Assembly: GCF_001006005.1 (NCBI RefSeq)
Contig: NZ_CP011254.1
Span: 5,828,001 to 5,892,000 of the forward strand
DNA from: Serratia fonticola
GTDB lineage: Bacteria > Pseudomonadota > Gammaproteobacteria > Enterobacterales > Enterobacteriaceae
Direction: 5' to 3'
DNA: 64,000 nt
In this document: positions 46,619 through 56,448 of the stretch, one piece after another
Position numbering within the stretch: the stretch's first letter is position 1
Layout: each line of letters starts with the position of its first letter
Translations under genes and position numbers: made by a program
Notes under the pieces: model-generated
Database searches by the model: none
Seen by the model: the letters and a program-made list of their open reading frames with translations, nothing else
Told to the model about the DNA's origin: nothing

Positions 46619-47164
46619 TCAGAGATCTTCCGGGTAAGGAAAATGCTCGGCCGCCAGCGGAGGCGTATTGTAAAACGATTGCAGCGCCTGAATAAAGCGC
46701 GCAGGTCGTGTGGGTATTCCCCGCTCCAACAATTCCAGCACCCGGGTACGGACTTTACGCTGGAAACCTATGCGATCTGGCTCGCAATCTCCACTGAGAT
46801 TGTCGCAGCTGACGTTGAACGGGAAACCGGCCGCCACGCAGAACATCCACTCCAAAGCCTGCGGATTAATCTCGACCGCTTCGAATTCACTCTGCGTCTG
46901 GGCATCGCGCCCATCCGGGCAATACCAGTAACCGAAGTCCACCAGCTTGCGGCGTTCGGCTCCGGCGATGCACCAATGGGAGATTTCATGCATGCCGCTG
47001 GCATAGTAGCCGTGTGCAAAGACGATGCGGTTATAAGGCAGATCATCATCGGCAGGCAGATAGATAGGCTCATCGTCGCCTTTAACCAGGCGGGTATTGA
47101 ACTCATCGCTAAAACACTGATTAAAGATTTCAATCAGTTGCGGATACTGGTGTGTGTTTGGCAT
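46619..47164 (-). CDS. epmC: EpmC elongation factor P hydroxylase
   Basis: Hydroxylates the modified lysine of elongation factor P, the last step after EpmA/EpmB. 181 residues; GMHEISHWCIAGAERRKLVDFGYWY contains the HExxH metal motif, and GDDEPIYLPADDDLPYNRIVF is strongly conserved. The ATG at 47164 (MPNTHQYPQLIEIF) is chosen over an upstream GTG. Same gene order as E. coli (yfcL, epmC, yfcA). Confidence 0.94.
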   Translation of the reverse strand: MPNTHQYPQLIEIFNQCFSDEFNTRLVKGDDEPIYLPADDDLPYNRIVFAHGYYASGMHEISHWCIAGAERRKLVDFGYWYCPDGRDAQTQSEFEAVEINPQALEWMFCVAAGFPFNVSCDNLSGDCEPDRIGFQRKVRTRVLELLERGIPTRPARFIQALQSFYNTPPLAAEHFPYPEDL

Positions 47165-47180
47165 AAAGAACACTCAAAAA

Positions 47181-47305
47181 TACTCTTCGCCTTTCAAGCC
47201 ACAGCGTTGTTGGCTGCACTTGCACACCCCTGTCACTTACTAAAGTAAGCTCCTGGGGATGAGCAAGCTGGCCGCCTAGCGGTAACTTGAAATTCATTGA
47301 GTATA
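47181..47305. repeat. ERIC element, copy 4 (diverged, inverted)
   Basis: 125 bases with the ERIC core GTCACTTACTAAAGTAAGC followed by TCCTGGGGATGAG, in the opposite orientation to copies 1-3. The outer ends (TACTC, GAGTA) have drifted from TACCC/GGGTA. It fills most of the epmC-yfcA gap. Confidence 0.8.
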
Positions 47306-47355
47306 ACCATAGATTAAAGAAGGTTATTATCTCACTAAGACGCATCATTGGCACA

Positions 47356-48156
47356 CTAAAAATGCAAAGCCAACCACTGTTGGATTTCCGTCCCGTGATT
47401 GTCGTACAGCAATTTGCAGCTCATGATCAAAGATACTATCACGATCATCGGCCGGATCAGCTTCTGACCCTTGGTCAGCACCATGTGCGCGCCAAGACGG
47501 GCTCCGAACACCTGCCCTACCAGCATCACCAGACCAATGCTCCAGATCACTTGGCCGCCGATAATAAACAGCACCAGGCTGCCCAGATTGGAGGTGAAGT
47601 TCAGCACCTTGGCATGAGCGGTCGCCTTGGCCAGGTTAAAACCGCACAGCGTCACATAGGCCAAGGCATAGAACGAACCGGCTCCTGGCCCGAAGAAACC
47701 GTCGTAGAACCCTACGCAACCCCCAGCTACCAGGCCAAAGGGTAACGCCCCCAGCCGACGCTGGCGATCGCTTTCCCCCAACCTTGGCGTCAGCAAGAAA
47801 TAGACGCCGATGCCGATCACCAACAGCGGCAGCATCTGGCGCAGTATATCGGCACGCATATGCTGCACCAGGATCGCCCCGATCACTGACCCCACCAGCG
47901 TCAGGAAGATGGTCAGCTTCTGGGTATTAAGATCGACGGCCCGACGGCGAACAAAGTACAGGCTGGCGGAAAACGATCCCCCAACCGACTGCAATTTATT
48001 GGTCGCCAACGCCTGCGTGGGAGGGACGCCAACGGCCAGCAGAGCCGGTACGGTCAACAGCCCACCGCCACCGGCGATCGAATCGATAAACCCGGCGAAC
48101 ATTGCTACCAAAAACAGTATCCCGAGCAATTCGGGACCTAACACCAGCCCATCCAT
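47356..48156 (-). CDS. yfcA: YfcA, TauE/SafE-family membrane protein
   Basis: Inner-membrane protein of 266 residues with about eight segments, of the TauE/SafE family of putative anion exporters. GFIDSIAGGGGLLTVPALLA and the mirrored second half VGFYDGFFGPGAGSF are family signatures. The substrate is not established. It lies between epmC and the isoaspartyl module; in E. coli it is followed by mepA directly. Confidence 0.92.
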   Translation of the reverse strand: MDGLVLGPELLGILFLVAMFAGFIDSIAGGGGLLTVPALLAVGVPPTQALATNKLQSVGGSFSASLYFVRRRAVDLNTQKLTIFLTLVGSVIGAILVQHMRADILRQMLPLLVIGIGVYFLLTPRLGESDRQRRLGALPFGLVAGGCVGFYDGFFGPGAGSFYALAYVTLCGFNLAKATAHAKVLNFTSNLGSLVLFIIGGQVIWSIGLVMLVGQVFGARLGAHMVLTKGQKLIRPMIVIVSLIMSCKLLYDNHGTEIQQWLALHF

Positions 48157-48419
48157 AAGTCGTCTGCCTGCAAAAGTGGAGCCATACCTGATACCAATTG
48201 CTAGCGGATTTGCCTAGGTGGTTGGTACTCACGGATCTATCGATTTTTCTTTGCCGCACACAGTACGCCTTAAACCAAAAAAAATAAACGTCCTGCCCGC
48301 CAGGAGCCCACTATGCATTTTAAGCATCGACGCTAGGAAAACGGCATTTTTCTTTTAACTTCATATTGATAGCTTGGAGGTATTGAACCCGCAGCCCGAA
48401 GTGAAGAGAGCAAAATACG

Positions 48420-49160
48420 ATGGAACACACCATTGGCATATTAGGAGGCATGGGCCCCGCCGCCACCGCCGACATGCTCAGCAAATTTGTCCATTTCCGC
48501 CATGCTCATCGCGATCAGCAACATATTCCGGTAATTGCCTGCTCGATCCCGGATATTCCCGATCGCAGCGCCTGTCTGCTGAGCGGTGGCCCTTCCCCTT
48601 ATGACTATCTGGAGCGCTACTTGCACCTGCTGGAGCACGCCGGGGCCGAATGCATCGTCATCCCCTGCAATACGGCTCACTACTGGTATGATCGTCTGCA
48701 TGCCGCCGCCAGCGTCGAGATGATCAGCATTCTGGATGCCACCCTGAGTGAATTGCCGAGCGGCTGCAGGGCGGTAGGCCTGTTGGCCACGGATGCCACT
48801 CTGGCCACTGGCCTATATCAGCAAAAGATTGAGCAGCGGGGTTTAACGTTACTGACACCGCATAGAGAGCGGCAACAAGCCGTTATGCAGGCAATTTATG
48901 CGTTAAAAGGTGGGGATGAAGCAAAGGCGCAGGCACTGTTATTTCCACAGATTGCTTACCTGATAGCTTCCGGGGCCGATACCTTGATTATGGGATGTAC
49001 TGAAATTCCCTTGGTGATTGGCCGTCAGACCGCACGGTTTGACTGCCGTTTTATCGATTCCACCGCTGCGCTGGTTAGGGCAGCCATTCGCTGGTATGAA
49101 GGCAAGCAAAGCGAGATTACCCCACCGGCGGTTTACCTGGCCACGTCAACCATTGACTGA
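48420..49160 (+). CDS. Aspartate/glutamate racemase family protein
   Basis: PLP-independent amino-acid racemase of the Asp/Glu racemase family, 246 residues. The two expected catalytic cysteines are Cys83 (IVIPCNTAHYWYD) and Cys193 (LIMGCTEIPLVIG); the start TIGILGGMGPAATADM is typical. Likely aspartate racemase, though specificity cannot be fixed from sequence. It is the only plus-strand gene in an isoaspartyl-peptide cluster, and its 3' end overlaps the convergent hypT gene by 15 bases. Confidence 0.87.
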   Translation: MEHTIGILGGMGPAATADMLSKFVHFRHAHRDQQHIPVIACSIPDIPDRSACLLSGGPSPYDYLERYLHLLEHAGAECIVIPCNTAHYWYDRLHAAASVEMISILDATLSELPSGCRAVGLLATDATLATGLYQQKIEQRGLTLLTPHRERQQAVMQAIYALKGGDEAKAQALLFPQIAYLIASGADTLIMGCTEIPLVIGRQTARFDCRFIDSTAALVRAAIRWYEGKQSEITPPAVYLATSTID

Positions 49161-50072
49161 TGCTGGCTCCCACTCAAAGACCTGGCGCAGATCGCGCCAG
49201 AAGCGTTCGGCAGTTTGGCTCATGCGGGTGTCCATCCGATAGGCATAAGCATAAATCGGGATCACCAACTCGTGATCATCCAGGCAGATCAGCCGCCCTT
49301 GTTCCAACTCCTGAGCTATCGCATAGGCCGGGAGCCAGGCAACGCCCGAGCCGTCCAGCGCTACCTGCTTAAGCAGTTCACTCATCGAAGAAACAAACAC
49401 CGTGGAGAAACTCAGGCTGGTAGATTTGGCCAGCGTCCGGTTGACCAAACGCCCCATATAGGATGCCTGGCTGTAATTGAGCAGCGGGAAATTTGATTGT
49501 TGCAGGGAATAACGCGCCTGCCCCTGTGCATCGCAAGCACACACCGGAAACAGCGAGGATTCGAACAGCCGTATATGGGCGAATGGCAGCTGCAACAGAT
49601 TTTCATCATGGTATGACAGGATAAAATCACTCTGCCCTTCGCGCAATTTGTGAACCGCGCTATCCACATCTATCGCTTCAACCGCGTAGGTAAAATGATC
49701 CGACATCTGGCGCACCAACGCAGGCAGCAACCCCAGAGAAAGTGAATGCGCGGCAGCAATCTTGATTTTATGCTGAATAAAATCGCTGCCGCCGCGCAGT
49801 TCGGTAAGATTGCTTTCCAGTTGCTGCAACAGATTCCTGACCTGAGAGTGGAAAACTTTGCCCTGTTCGGTCAACTGCAACGGCGAGACTGCACGGTTGA
49901 ACAGCTTGACACCGGCGGCCTGTTCCAACGCGATGATGCGGCGGCTAAAGGCCGGTTGCGAGACATTACGCCGCACCGCCGCCTGCGAAAAGTTGCGGCA
50001 TTCCTCTAGCGTCAGAAAGTCATACAGCCATTTGGTTTCTATATTCTGCACAATACGCATGGCGAATCTCAT
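49146..50072 (-). CDS. hypT: HypT/YjiE-like LysR regulator
   Basis: LysR-type regulator of 308 residues. NIETKWLYDFLTLEECRNFS and QPAFSRRIIALEQAAGVKLF follow E. coli HypT (YjiE), the hypochlorite-responsive regulator. The helix-turn-helix is at about 25-45, the effector domain from about 95. The start is the ATG at 50072; an ATG at 50060 is also possible. It follows iadA on the same strand with a gap of about 90 bases. In E. coli hypT also neighbours iadA, which supports the assignment. Confidence 0.87.
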   Translation of the reverse strand: MRFAMRIVQNIETKWLYDFLTLEECRNFSQAAVRRNVSQPAFSRRIIALEQAAGVKLFNRAVSPLQLTEQGKVFHSQVRNLLQQLESNLTELRGGSDFIQHKIKIAAAHSLSLGLLPALVRQMSDHFTYAVEAIDVDSAVHKLREGQSDFILSYHDENLLQLPFAHIRLFESSLFPVCACDAQGQARYSLQQSNFPLLNYSQASYMGRLVNRTLAKSTSLSFSTVFVSSMSELLKQVALDGSGVAWLPAYAIAQELEQGRLICLDDHELVIPIYAYAYRMDTRMSQTAERFWRDLRQVFEWEPASVNG

Positions 50073-50165
50073 TACCTCATCATTAATGGGGTTATTCTAC
50101 CTAGGCAGGCAAAATAACCACCATCAAATCTGCGCTAACGATCCGCTATCTCCCAGCCAGAAAAG

Positions 50166-51329
50166 CTATTCGAAAGTACCTTTTACACAGGCCTTGCCGT
50201 CAACCACCATGCTATGTCCACGGGCATAAACGCGTTCCAGGGTCAATTCAGGGGTCAACACCATTAAGTCCGCATCCTTGCCAACGGCAATTTCCCCCTT
50301 ATCCCCCAGGCTGAGGAAAGCCGCCACGCTGCAGGTAAACGGCTCCAGCGCCTCTGCCAACGAATAGTCATAGCGCTTGACCAGCGTGGCCAAGGTTTCC
50401 AGCAGGCTGGCAAAGCCTGCGACACCAATACCACTCAGGTTACCTTTGGCATCAAATACCGGCTGGCTACCGTTACCGTCTGAGCTGACCGTCAGCTGCG
50501 ACATTGGCACCCCTGCCTTGCGGGCCATATCGATGGCCTGAGCGGGGGCAATAGGCTCCATAATGCCGCTGGTGATATCGATATGGCCACCCTGTCGCGC
50601 AAAGGCCAATGCAGCCTCAAATAGCGCTTCGCTGCGGTTCACATGGGTGGGCAGCAGTTTGCCAATCGGTACGTCGCCGTTTTCCAGGATCCGGTACAGC
50701 GGCTCCAGCAGCTTGTTGCTGCTACCCATATGGAATACGCTGACACCGGCTTTGCCGCCCAGCAATCCACCCACGCGTGCCTGCGCCGCCATATTGGCCA
50801 ATATGCCTTCATTCGGGGCTGATGAACGGTGATCGGATACGGCACATTTCACCCCAATCACCCGGTCGATCAAGGCAACATCACGTTCGACGCTGCCGGT
50901 AATGGTGGGCGACGGGAGCCGATAAGCACCGGTCAGCATATAGGCGGTGATCCCTTCTTCATTCAAGGCCCGAGTCTTGGCCAGCAGGCTTTCCGGATGC
51001 CGGGTAACCGCATCGGTGCCTAGCAGGCCAATCGCGGTAGTAATGCCCGCCTCAACCAGGCGTGAAAGAGCAACCTCTGGCGTACGCGTTGTCGGTCCGG
51101 CTTCACCGCCGCCGCCAATCAGGTGGATATGCTGGTCGATCAAACCAGGGCAAAGCAGTTGGCCATGCAGCTCGATCACTTCACAATCCGGTACGACATC
51201 GCTGGCTATCTCAGACGCGATGGCAATGATCTTGCCTCTGGCAATCAATACGTCCTGAACGCCCAGATCTGCCGGGGCATAAAGGTGCGCACCGCGCAAA
51301 AGCTTAAATTCCGCTGCTGAAAAATTCAT
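50166..51329 (-). CDS. iadA: IadA isoaspartyl dipeptidase
   Basis: Zinc metallopeptidase of the amidohydrolase fold that splits beta-aspartyl (isoaspartyl) dipeptides from damaged proteins. 387 residues. The metal ligands lie in GLIDQHIHL (His67, His69), the carboxylated Lys161 in GVKCAVSDHRSS, the histidine in LPTHVNRS, and the aspartate in VSSDGNGSQP. The ATG at 51329 follows AAGGAATTGACG. Same transcriptional direction as yjiG and yjiH, ten bases after yjiG. Confidence 0.96.
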   Translation of the reverse strand: MNFSAAEFKLLRGAHLYAPADLGVQDVLIARGKIIAIASEIASDVVPDCEVIELHGQLLCPGLIDQHIHLIGGGGEAGPTTRTPEVALSRLVEAGITTAIGLLGTDAVTRHPESLLAKTRALNEEGITAYMLTGAYRLPSPTITGSVERDVALIDRVIGVKCAVSDHRSSAPNEGILANMAAQARVGGLLGGKAGVSVFHMGSSNKLLEPLYRILENGDVPIGKLLPTHVNRSEALFEAALAFARQGGHIDITSGIMEPIAPAQAIDMARKAGVPMSQLTVSSDGNGSQPVFDAKGNLSGIGVAGFASLLETLATLVKRYDYSLAEALEPFTCSVAAFLSLGDKGEIAVGKDADLMVLTPELTLERVYARGHSMVVDGKACVKGTFE

Positions 51330-51339
51330 CGTCAATTCC

Positions 51340-51804
51340 TTATCTAACCAACAATTGCATTACCCAAATCGACAGCAACGCGTTGAGGATGCAGACCCCG
51401 ATGATATGGGGATAGTATTTGGCATTCACTTCCGCCGTGCCCAGGCAGCGCCCGACGTTTTGTACCGGGTTTCCCATCAGATAGATCGCAGGCAGCAGGA
51501 CGGTAACATCATGGCCACTTAGCGTTCCCGCCGTCGCCAGGCTGGCCGCCACCCCCACCGCGCCCCCCATGCTCATCAACGAAGCAAGCAACACCGTAGC
51601 AGCAACGCCTGGCAATCCCCAAACGGCCATCACCGGCTCGCAAACCTGCCCCACCAGATCCAACAGGCCGGTGATCTTGAGCGCCTGAATTATCACAAAC
51701 GCCATAACCACGTTAGGCAGCAGGTTAGTGGTGGCAATAGTGAATCCACGTCGTGCACCGTCAATAAACAGATCCATGACATTTTTTCTGACTTGAGTTG
51801 CCAT
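51340..51804 (-). CDS. yjiG: YjiG membrane protein
   Basis: Inner-membrane protein of 154 residues with about four segments (ATTNLLPNVVMAFVIIQAL, GVAATVLLASLMSMGGAVGV), a SpmB-like/nucleoside-gate half. With YjiH it resembles the two halves of a gated transporter, perhaps for isoaspartyl dipeptides; this role is an inference from being in the iadA operon. Two bases separate it from yjiH. Confidence 0.93.
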   Translation of the reverse strand: MATQVRKNVMDLFIDGARRGFTIATTNLLPNVVMAFVIIQALKITGLLDLVGQVCEPVMAVWGLPGVAATVLLASLMSMGGAVGVAASLATAGTLSGHDVTVLLPAIYLMGNPVQNVGRCLGTAEVNAKYYPHIIGVCILNALLSIWVMQLLVR

Positions 51805-51806
51805 GA

Positions 51807-52487
51807 TTAATTATCCTTATTAACAGTGCGACGTTCAGAAACGGAAATAAAGACCCGCAGCATATTGGCCCCGACAAATTTGAAGAGCAGAATAACCACC
51901 AAAGGTAAGATCACCGAAGTTCCAAGAAAGGCAAATACCGCCACTCCCGATGAAAAATAGTTGGTAATAATGGCGCTACCGCTGGTTTGATAAGCGGCAA
52001 ATATCACCTTTTCCCCCTCGGTAATTTTCCCTTCCTGGCCCAACTCTTTGGTCATCCCTGCCGCCGCATCGGTATTTTGCAGGTTGGCAATCAGAGCCAG
52101 GGAACAAATGCCGGGGATGCCCAGCAGTGGCCGCAGGATCGGCGTCATCAGCTGTTGTGCCGCTCGCAGTCCCCCCAGGCCATCGGTTACCGCGATGATC
52201 CCCAACGATAAGATCACCGAAGGCGTCAGTTCCAGTGCAAACAGAAAACCATCTTTGGCTCCGCTACCCCCCGTGCCGCGAAACGTCAGGTTGGCTTGGC
52301 CAGCAACGCTATTCACGTGGCCAAAAGAACCGTTTAATACGGTAAAATCAAATACCCGCCACCAGCCTTCGCTACCGGCAAATACCCCAGAGAAAAACAA
52401 AATCGTCAGAAAAAAGGAGAGATAGCCCGTCCAAGTGACCTTGGGTTCACCCACTGCTTCAGCTAATGCAGTATCCTGCTGCGCCAT
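51807..52487 (-). CDS. yjiH: YjiH membrane protein
   Basis: Inner-membrane protein of 226 residues with about six segments and SpmA-like/nucleoside-recognition features (GWWRVFDFTVLNGSFG, LRPLLGIPGICSLALIANLQ). First gene of yjiH-yjiG-iadA-hypT. Partners with YjiG; the transported substrate is not established. The region 52488-52765 upstream contains no gene and presumably the promoter. Confidence 0.93.
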   Translation of the reverse strand: MAQQDTALAEAVGEPKVTWTGYLSFFLTILFFSGVFAGSEGWWRVFDFTVLNGSFGHVNSVAGQANLTFRGTGGSGAKDGFLFALELTPSVILSLGIIAVTDGLGGLRAAQQLMTPILRPLLGIPGICSLALIANLQNTDAAAGMTKELGQEGKITEGEKVIFAAYQTSGSAIITNYFSSGVAVFAFLGTSVILPLVVILLFKFVGANMLRVFISVSERRTVNKDN

Positions 52488-52765
52488 AGTTATTATCCCG
52501 TCTTAAATAAAAGTTTTTATCATGGTGCAGAAAATAGCTTTCTGCCCAGGCGTCGTTTTTATTCGAAGTAAAATACCTGCCCTGTCAGTAAGGTTTTTGA
52601 CCATAGCACGGGGAGGATTAACGGGAAAAATGCAAGAATGTCATTCGCTATGCGTTTTATGCATAACTGAAGCGATGCTTAAATATGGGGAGTTAAAAAC
52701 GAAAACGCCTCATTAAGAGGCGTTGATGACAAAGCGGCAATATTGCTGAATAGCTGTTCGATCTT

Positions 52766-52789
52766 AGGGGCGCAGCATGCAGCGCCCCT
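52766..52789. repeat. GC-rich palindrome, copy 3 (after mepA)
   Basis: AGGGGCGC and GCGCCCCT arms around AGCATGCA, six bases after the mepA stop. Same family as 19882-19901 and 23522-23541; likely the 3' hairpin of the mepA transcript. Confidence 0.72.
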
Positions 52790-52795
52790 ACGCTA

Positions 52796-53623
52796 TCAGC
52801 GGTTGGCGAAGTGGCTATCCAACAGCGCCTGACAGGTTGGTGGCAGCGGTGGCGGCTCCTTCTTGACCGGATTGGCATTTGGCTGATGCGGTTTGAACCA
52901 GCTGGCCAACTCGGCACCACAGCCATCGCCCACCGGCGGCGCATCCTGATCCAGACACTCCAGGCTACCCGCCGGGCAACGCAAGCGTACGTGCATATGT
53001 GCACGATGCCCAAACCAAGGGCGGACCTTATGCAACCAAGCGCGATCGGCACCGGCATCCTGGCACAGACGCTGTTTGATCGCCGGGTTAACGAAGATCC
53101 GCGTCACTTCGCTGTCCTGCGCCGCCATCTTGATCAAGGATTCGATCTGCGGCTGCCACTGGCGATCCACCACTTGCTTACCGTCACCAGAGACCAGATC
53201 GATCGGCTGCGGTTTCAACAGTTGCTGAGCGCTCCAACGTTGGTGCGGCAACTGCAACCAGATGTCCACGTCCAAACCGGATTGGTGGCTGGCATGGCCG
53301 CTGCTGAAGCGCCCACCGGCCGGCATTGCCATATCGCCGATCAACACCGTGCCCAGTGTTTTCTGGTTGGCCTGGCTGCTCAGGCGTTGAATAAACGCCA
53401 GCAGGTCAGGGTGGCCAAAATAGCGCCGCTGATCGGGACGCATCACCTGATAATCCGGTGAGTTAAGCGGCAACGGGTGCGCCCCGATGATACAACCATT
53501 GGCGAAACCGCCAACGGCCTGCGCAGTGCCACTGACCGGGTGGTCAATCTTTTGCCACGGCGTTAACGCCAAGGCAGAGCTGGAAGCGATCAACGCAGCG
53601 AAGCCCAGCAGCCATTTTTTCAT
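52796..53623 (-). CDS. mepA: MepA penicillin-insensitive murein endopeptidase
   Basis: Periplasmic zinc endopeptidase that cuts D-Ala-meso-DAP cross-links in peptidoglycan. 275 residues. A signal peptide ([20 protein letters not shown]) precedes the LAS-type domain with [14 protein letters not shown] (His113 and Asp120 as metal ligands) and the second motif [14 protein letters not shown]. Downstream of aroC, nine bases apart, as in E. coli. Confidence 0.96.
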   Translation of the reverse strand: MKKWLLGFAALIASSSALALTPWQKIDHPVSGTAQAVGGFANGCIIGAHPLPLNSPDYQVMRPDQRRYFGHPDLLAFIQRLSSQANQKTLGTVLIGDMAMPAGGRFSSGHASHQSGLDVDIWLQLPHQRWSAQQLLKPQPIDLVSGDGKQVVDRQWQPQIESLIKMAAQDSEVTRIFVNPAIKQRLCQDAGADRAWLHKVRPWFGHRAHMHVRLRCPAGSLECLDQDAPPVGDGCGAELASWFKPHQPNANPVKKEPPPLPPTCQALLDSHFANR

Positions 53624-53632
53624 CGTAATCCC

Positions 53633-54718
53633 TTACCAGCGTGGTACGTCGGAAATCACATCACCGTTTTGCGCACGCTGGCGCAGCAGGTGATCCATCA
53701 GCACGATCGCCATCATCGCTTCGGCGATCGGCACCGCACGGATCCCGACGCACGGATCGTGGCGGCCACGGGTGACCATTTCTACCGCTTCACCCTGACG
53801 GTTGATCGTACGGCCCGGCACCATGATGCTAGAGGTCGGCTTCAGCGCCAGATGGGCAATCACCGGCTGACCGCTGCTGATACCACCAAGAATGCCGCCA
53901 GCATGGTTGCTCTGGAAACCTTCAGGGGTGATTTCATCGCGGTTTTCACTGCCACGCTTGGTGACCACGGCAAAACCGTCGCCAATTTCTACACCTTTGA
54001 CCGCATTGATGCTCATCAGCGCATGTGCCAAGTCGGCATCCAGGCGATCGAACACCGGCTCGCCCAGCCCAACCGGGACGTTTTCCGCCACCACGGTCAC
54101 TTTGGCACCGATGGAGTCGCCCTCTTTTTTCAGCGCGCGCATCAGTTCGTCCAGAGCTTCCAGCTTGTCCGGATCCGGGCAGAAGAACGGGTTCTGCTCT
54201 ACCTGATCCCAATCTTTCAGCTCGCAGCTCACGTCGCCAATCTGCGCCAGATAACCGCGCACCTGTACGCCAAACTTCTGCGCCAGATATTTTTTGGCGA
54301 TAGCACCGGCGGCAACGCGCATTGCGGTTTCACGCGCCGAAGAACGGCCACCACCGCGATAATCACGCACGCCGTATTTCTGTTCGTAGGTGTAATCTGC
54401 ATGGCCAGGGCGGAACACGTCTTTGATCGCGCCGTAGTCTTGCGAGCGCTGATCGGTGTTTTCGATCATCAGGCCGATGCTGGTGCCGGTAGTGACGCCT
54501 TCAAAAACCCCGGAGAGGATGCGCACCTGATCCGGCTCGCGGCGCTGGGTGGTATAGCGCGAAGTGCCGGGGCGGCGGCGATCGAGATCGTGCTGCAAAT
54601 CGGCTTCTGTCAGCGGAATGCCGGGCGGCACACCGTCTACGATACATCCCAGCGCCACACCGTGAGATTCACCAAATGTGGTGACGCGGAAAAACTGCCC
54701 AATACTGTTCCCTGCCAT
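53633..54718 (-). CDS. aroC: AroC chorismate synthase
   Basis: Last step of the shikimate pathway: converts EPSP to chorismate with reduced FMN. 361 residues, equal to E. coli. [41 protein letters not shown] segments and [17 protein letters not shown] are diagnostic. The ATG at 54718 follows AAGGAGCCG; the in-frame GTG at 54721 is not used. Downstream of prmB. Confidence 0.98.
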   Translation of the reverse strand: MAGNSIGQFFRVTTFGESHGVALGCIVDGVPPGIPLTEADLQHDLDRRRPGTSRYTTQRREPDQVRILSGVFEGVTTGTSIGLMIENTDQRSQDYGAIKDVFRPGHADYTYEQKYGVRDYRGGGRSSARETAMRVAAGAIAKKYLAQKFGVQVRGYLAQIGDVSCELKDWDQVEQNPFFCPDPDKLEALDELMRALKKEGDSIGAKVTVVAENVPVGLGEPVFDRLDADLAHALMSINAVKGVEIGDGFAVVTKRGSENRDEITPEGFQSNHAGGILGGISSGQPVIAHLALKPTSSIMVPGRTINRQGEAVEMVTRGRHDPCVGIRAVPIAEAMMAIVLMDHLLRQRAQNGDVISDVPRW

Positions 54719-54802
54719 CACGGCTCCTTACCGTTGGTTGTCATCCCGTTCGCGTGCAAACGGGGCATACAGGCCCGCACTGTGGCGGGCCCAGGTTGTT
54801 GG

Positions 54803-55735
54803 TTAGCTGCGGTAGAGGCTGAAATGATCTTTGCAGTCAATCAGCTGCTGTTTGGTCAGCATGAATACGCCGTCCCCGCCGTTATCAAACTCCAGCCAGG
54901 TGAACGGAATATCCGGATATTGTTCCATCAGATGTACCATGCTGTTGCCTACTTCACAAATCAGCACGCCGTCATCGCTCAGGAAGTCTGGCGCACAGGC
55001 CAGAATGCGGCGTACCAGCTTCAGGCCGTCGCTGCCTGCGGCCAGGCCCAGTTCCGGCTCAAAGCGGAACTCTTGCGGCAGGTCGGACATATCTTCCGCA
55101 TCGACATACGGCGGGTTGGTGACGATCAGATCGTATTGGATCGCGGGGACGTCACGGAACAGATCGGAGCGGATCGGGATCACCTGATGTTCCACGCCGT
55201 GCGCCTGAATATTACGCTCGGTCACGGCCAGCACGTCGGTGGAGATATCTACCGCGTCCACTTCCGCTTCCGGGAAGGCATAGCCGCAGGCGATAGCGAT
55301 ACAGCCACTGCCGGTACACATATCCAGGATATGACGCGGCGGATGGGGGATCAGCGCGCTGAAGCGATCGTTGATCAGCTCACCAATCGGTGAACGCGGT
55401 ACCAACACGCGCTCATCGACATAGAACTCCAGATCGCAGAACCAGGCTTTATTGGTCAGGTAAGCAACCGGGATGCGCTCGTTGACACGGCGGATCACTC
55501 GCTCAACGATGCGGTGACGCTCGCTGGAGGTCAAACGCGCAGTGCGCATATCTTCAGGAATATCCAACGGCAGGAACAGGCTGGGCAAGACCAATTGCAC
55601 GGCTTCGTCCCACGGGTTATCGGTTCCGTGGCCATAGTAGATATTGGCGGCGTTAAAACGGCTTACGGCCCAGCGCAGCATATCCTGAATGGTGTGCAGC
55701 TCATTCACTGCTTCTTCGACGAAAATTTTGTCCAA
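54803..55735 (-). CDS. prmB: PrmB 50S ribosomal protein L3 glutamine methyltransferase
   Basis: N5-methylates a glutamine in ribosomal protein L3. 310 residues when started at the TTG at 55735 ([20 protein letters not shown]), the same length as E. coli; that TTG follows GGAGGGCAAA, a strong ribosome site, so the longer frame to 55801 is rejected. SAM motif [16 protein letters not shown] and the substrate motif VTNPPYVD are present. Divergent from smrB. Confidence 0.96.
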   Translation of the reverse strand: MDKIFVEEAVNELHTIQDMLRWAVSRFNAANIYYGHGTDNPWDEAVQLVLPSLFLPLDIPEDMRTARLTSSERHRIVERVIRRVNERIPVAYLTNKAWFCDLEFYVDERVLVPRSPIGELINDRFSALIPHPPRHILDMCTGSGCIAIACGYAFPEAEVDAVDISTDVLAVTERNIQAHGVEHQVIPIRSDLFRDVPAIQYDLIVTNPPYVDAEDMSDLPQEFRFEPELGLAAGSDGLKLVRRILACAPDFLSDDGVLICEVGNSMVHLMEQYPDIPFTWLEFDNGGDGVFMLTKQQLIDCKDHFSLYRS

Positions 55736-55917
55736 TTTGCCCTCCGGCAGGCACGATGATTCATGATTTAGCCCCGTAGTTTGCCATGAAGCCTGCGACA
55801 AATCAGCAGCAATAGCAGCGTAGCAGCATTCTGGTTGGCATTCAGTGCCAGTTTTGCGTCGACAGAAACCTTCGAGCAGGTAAACTAGCGCGATAAATGA
55901 TAGGCGACGAGCGAATA

Positions 55918-56448
55918 ATGAAGAATAAGCCCCCTCTGAGCAAAGATGAATTATTGCTCTTTAGAGAGTCGGTAGCTGGAGCAAAGAAGCTACCGCAGGA
56001 CACCATCGTCCACCCAAAACCTAAAATGAAAACCAAGCAGATCGCGCCGCAGCGCCTGTTGCAAGAGCAGGTGGATGCCAGCTTTTACTTTTCCGATGAG
56101 TTTCAGCCGCAGTTGGAAGATGAAGGCCCAACGCGCTATGTGCGTCCCGGCTACAGCCACTATGAGTTGAAGAAACTGCGCCGCGGGGATTACGTGCCGG
56201 ATCTGTTCCTGGATTTGCATGGCTTGACGCAGATGCAGGCCAAGCAGGAACTGGGGGCGATGATCGCCGCCTGCAAGCGTGAGCACGTGCATTGTGCCTG
56301 CGTGATGCATGGCCACGGCAAACACATCCTCAAGCAGCAAACGCCGCTGTGGTTGGCGCAACATCCGGACGTGCTGGCTTTTCACCAGGCTCCCAAAGAA
56401 TGGGGCGGTAATGCAGCAATACTGCTGTTGATCGAACTGGCAGAATAG
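55918..56448 (+). CDS. smrB: SmrB ribosome rescue endonuclease
   Basis: SMR-domain endonuclease that cleaves mRNA at collided ribosomes and starts rescue. 176 residues: an N-terminal extension (about 1-90) that binds ribosomes, then the SMR domain with [18 protein letters not shown] and the [16 protein letters not shown] catalytic loop. The ATG at 55918 is chosen ([15 protein letters not shown]). The prmB-smrB divergent layout is conserved. Confidence 0.95.
   Translation: MKNKPPLSKDELLLFRESVAGAKKLPQDTIVHPKPKMKTKQIAPQRLLQEQVDASFYFSDEFQPQLEDEGPTRYVRPGYSHYELKKLRRGDYVPDLFLDLHGLTQMQAKQELGAMIAACKREHVHCACVMHGHGKHILKQQTPLWLAQHPDVLAFHQAPKEWGGNAAILLLIELAE

Noticed and set aside
53669..55393. 574-residue plus-strand open frame across aroC and prmB
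   Set aside because: It is antisense to two conserved enzymes, has no recognisable domain, and reflects the high GC content that keeps opposite frames open.
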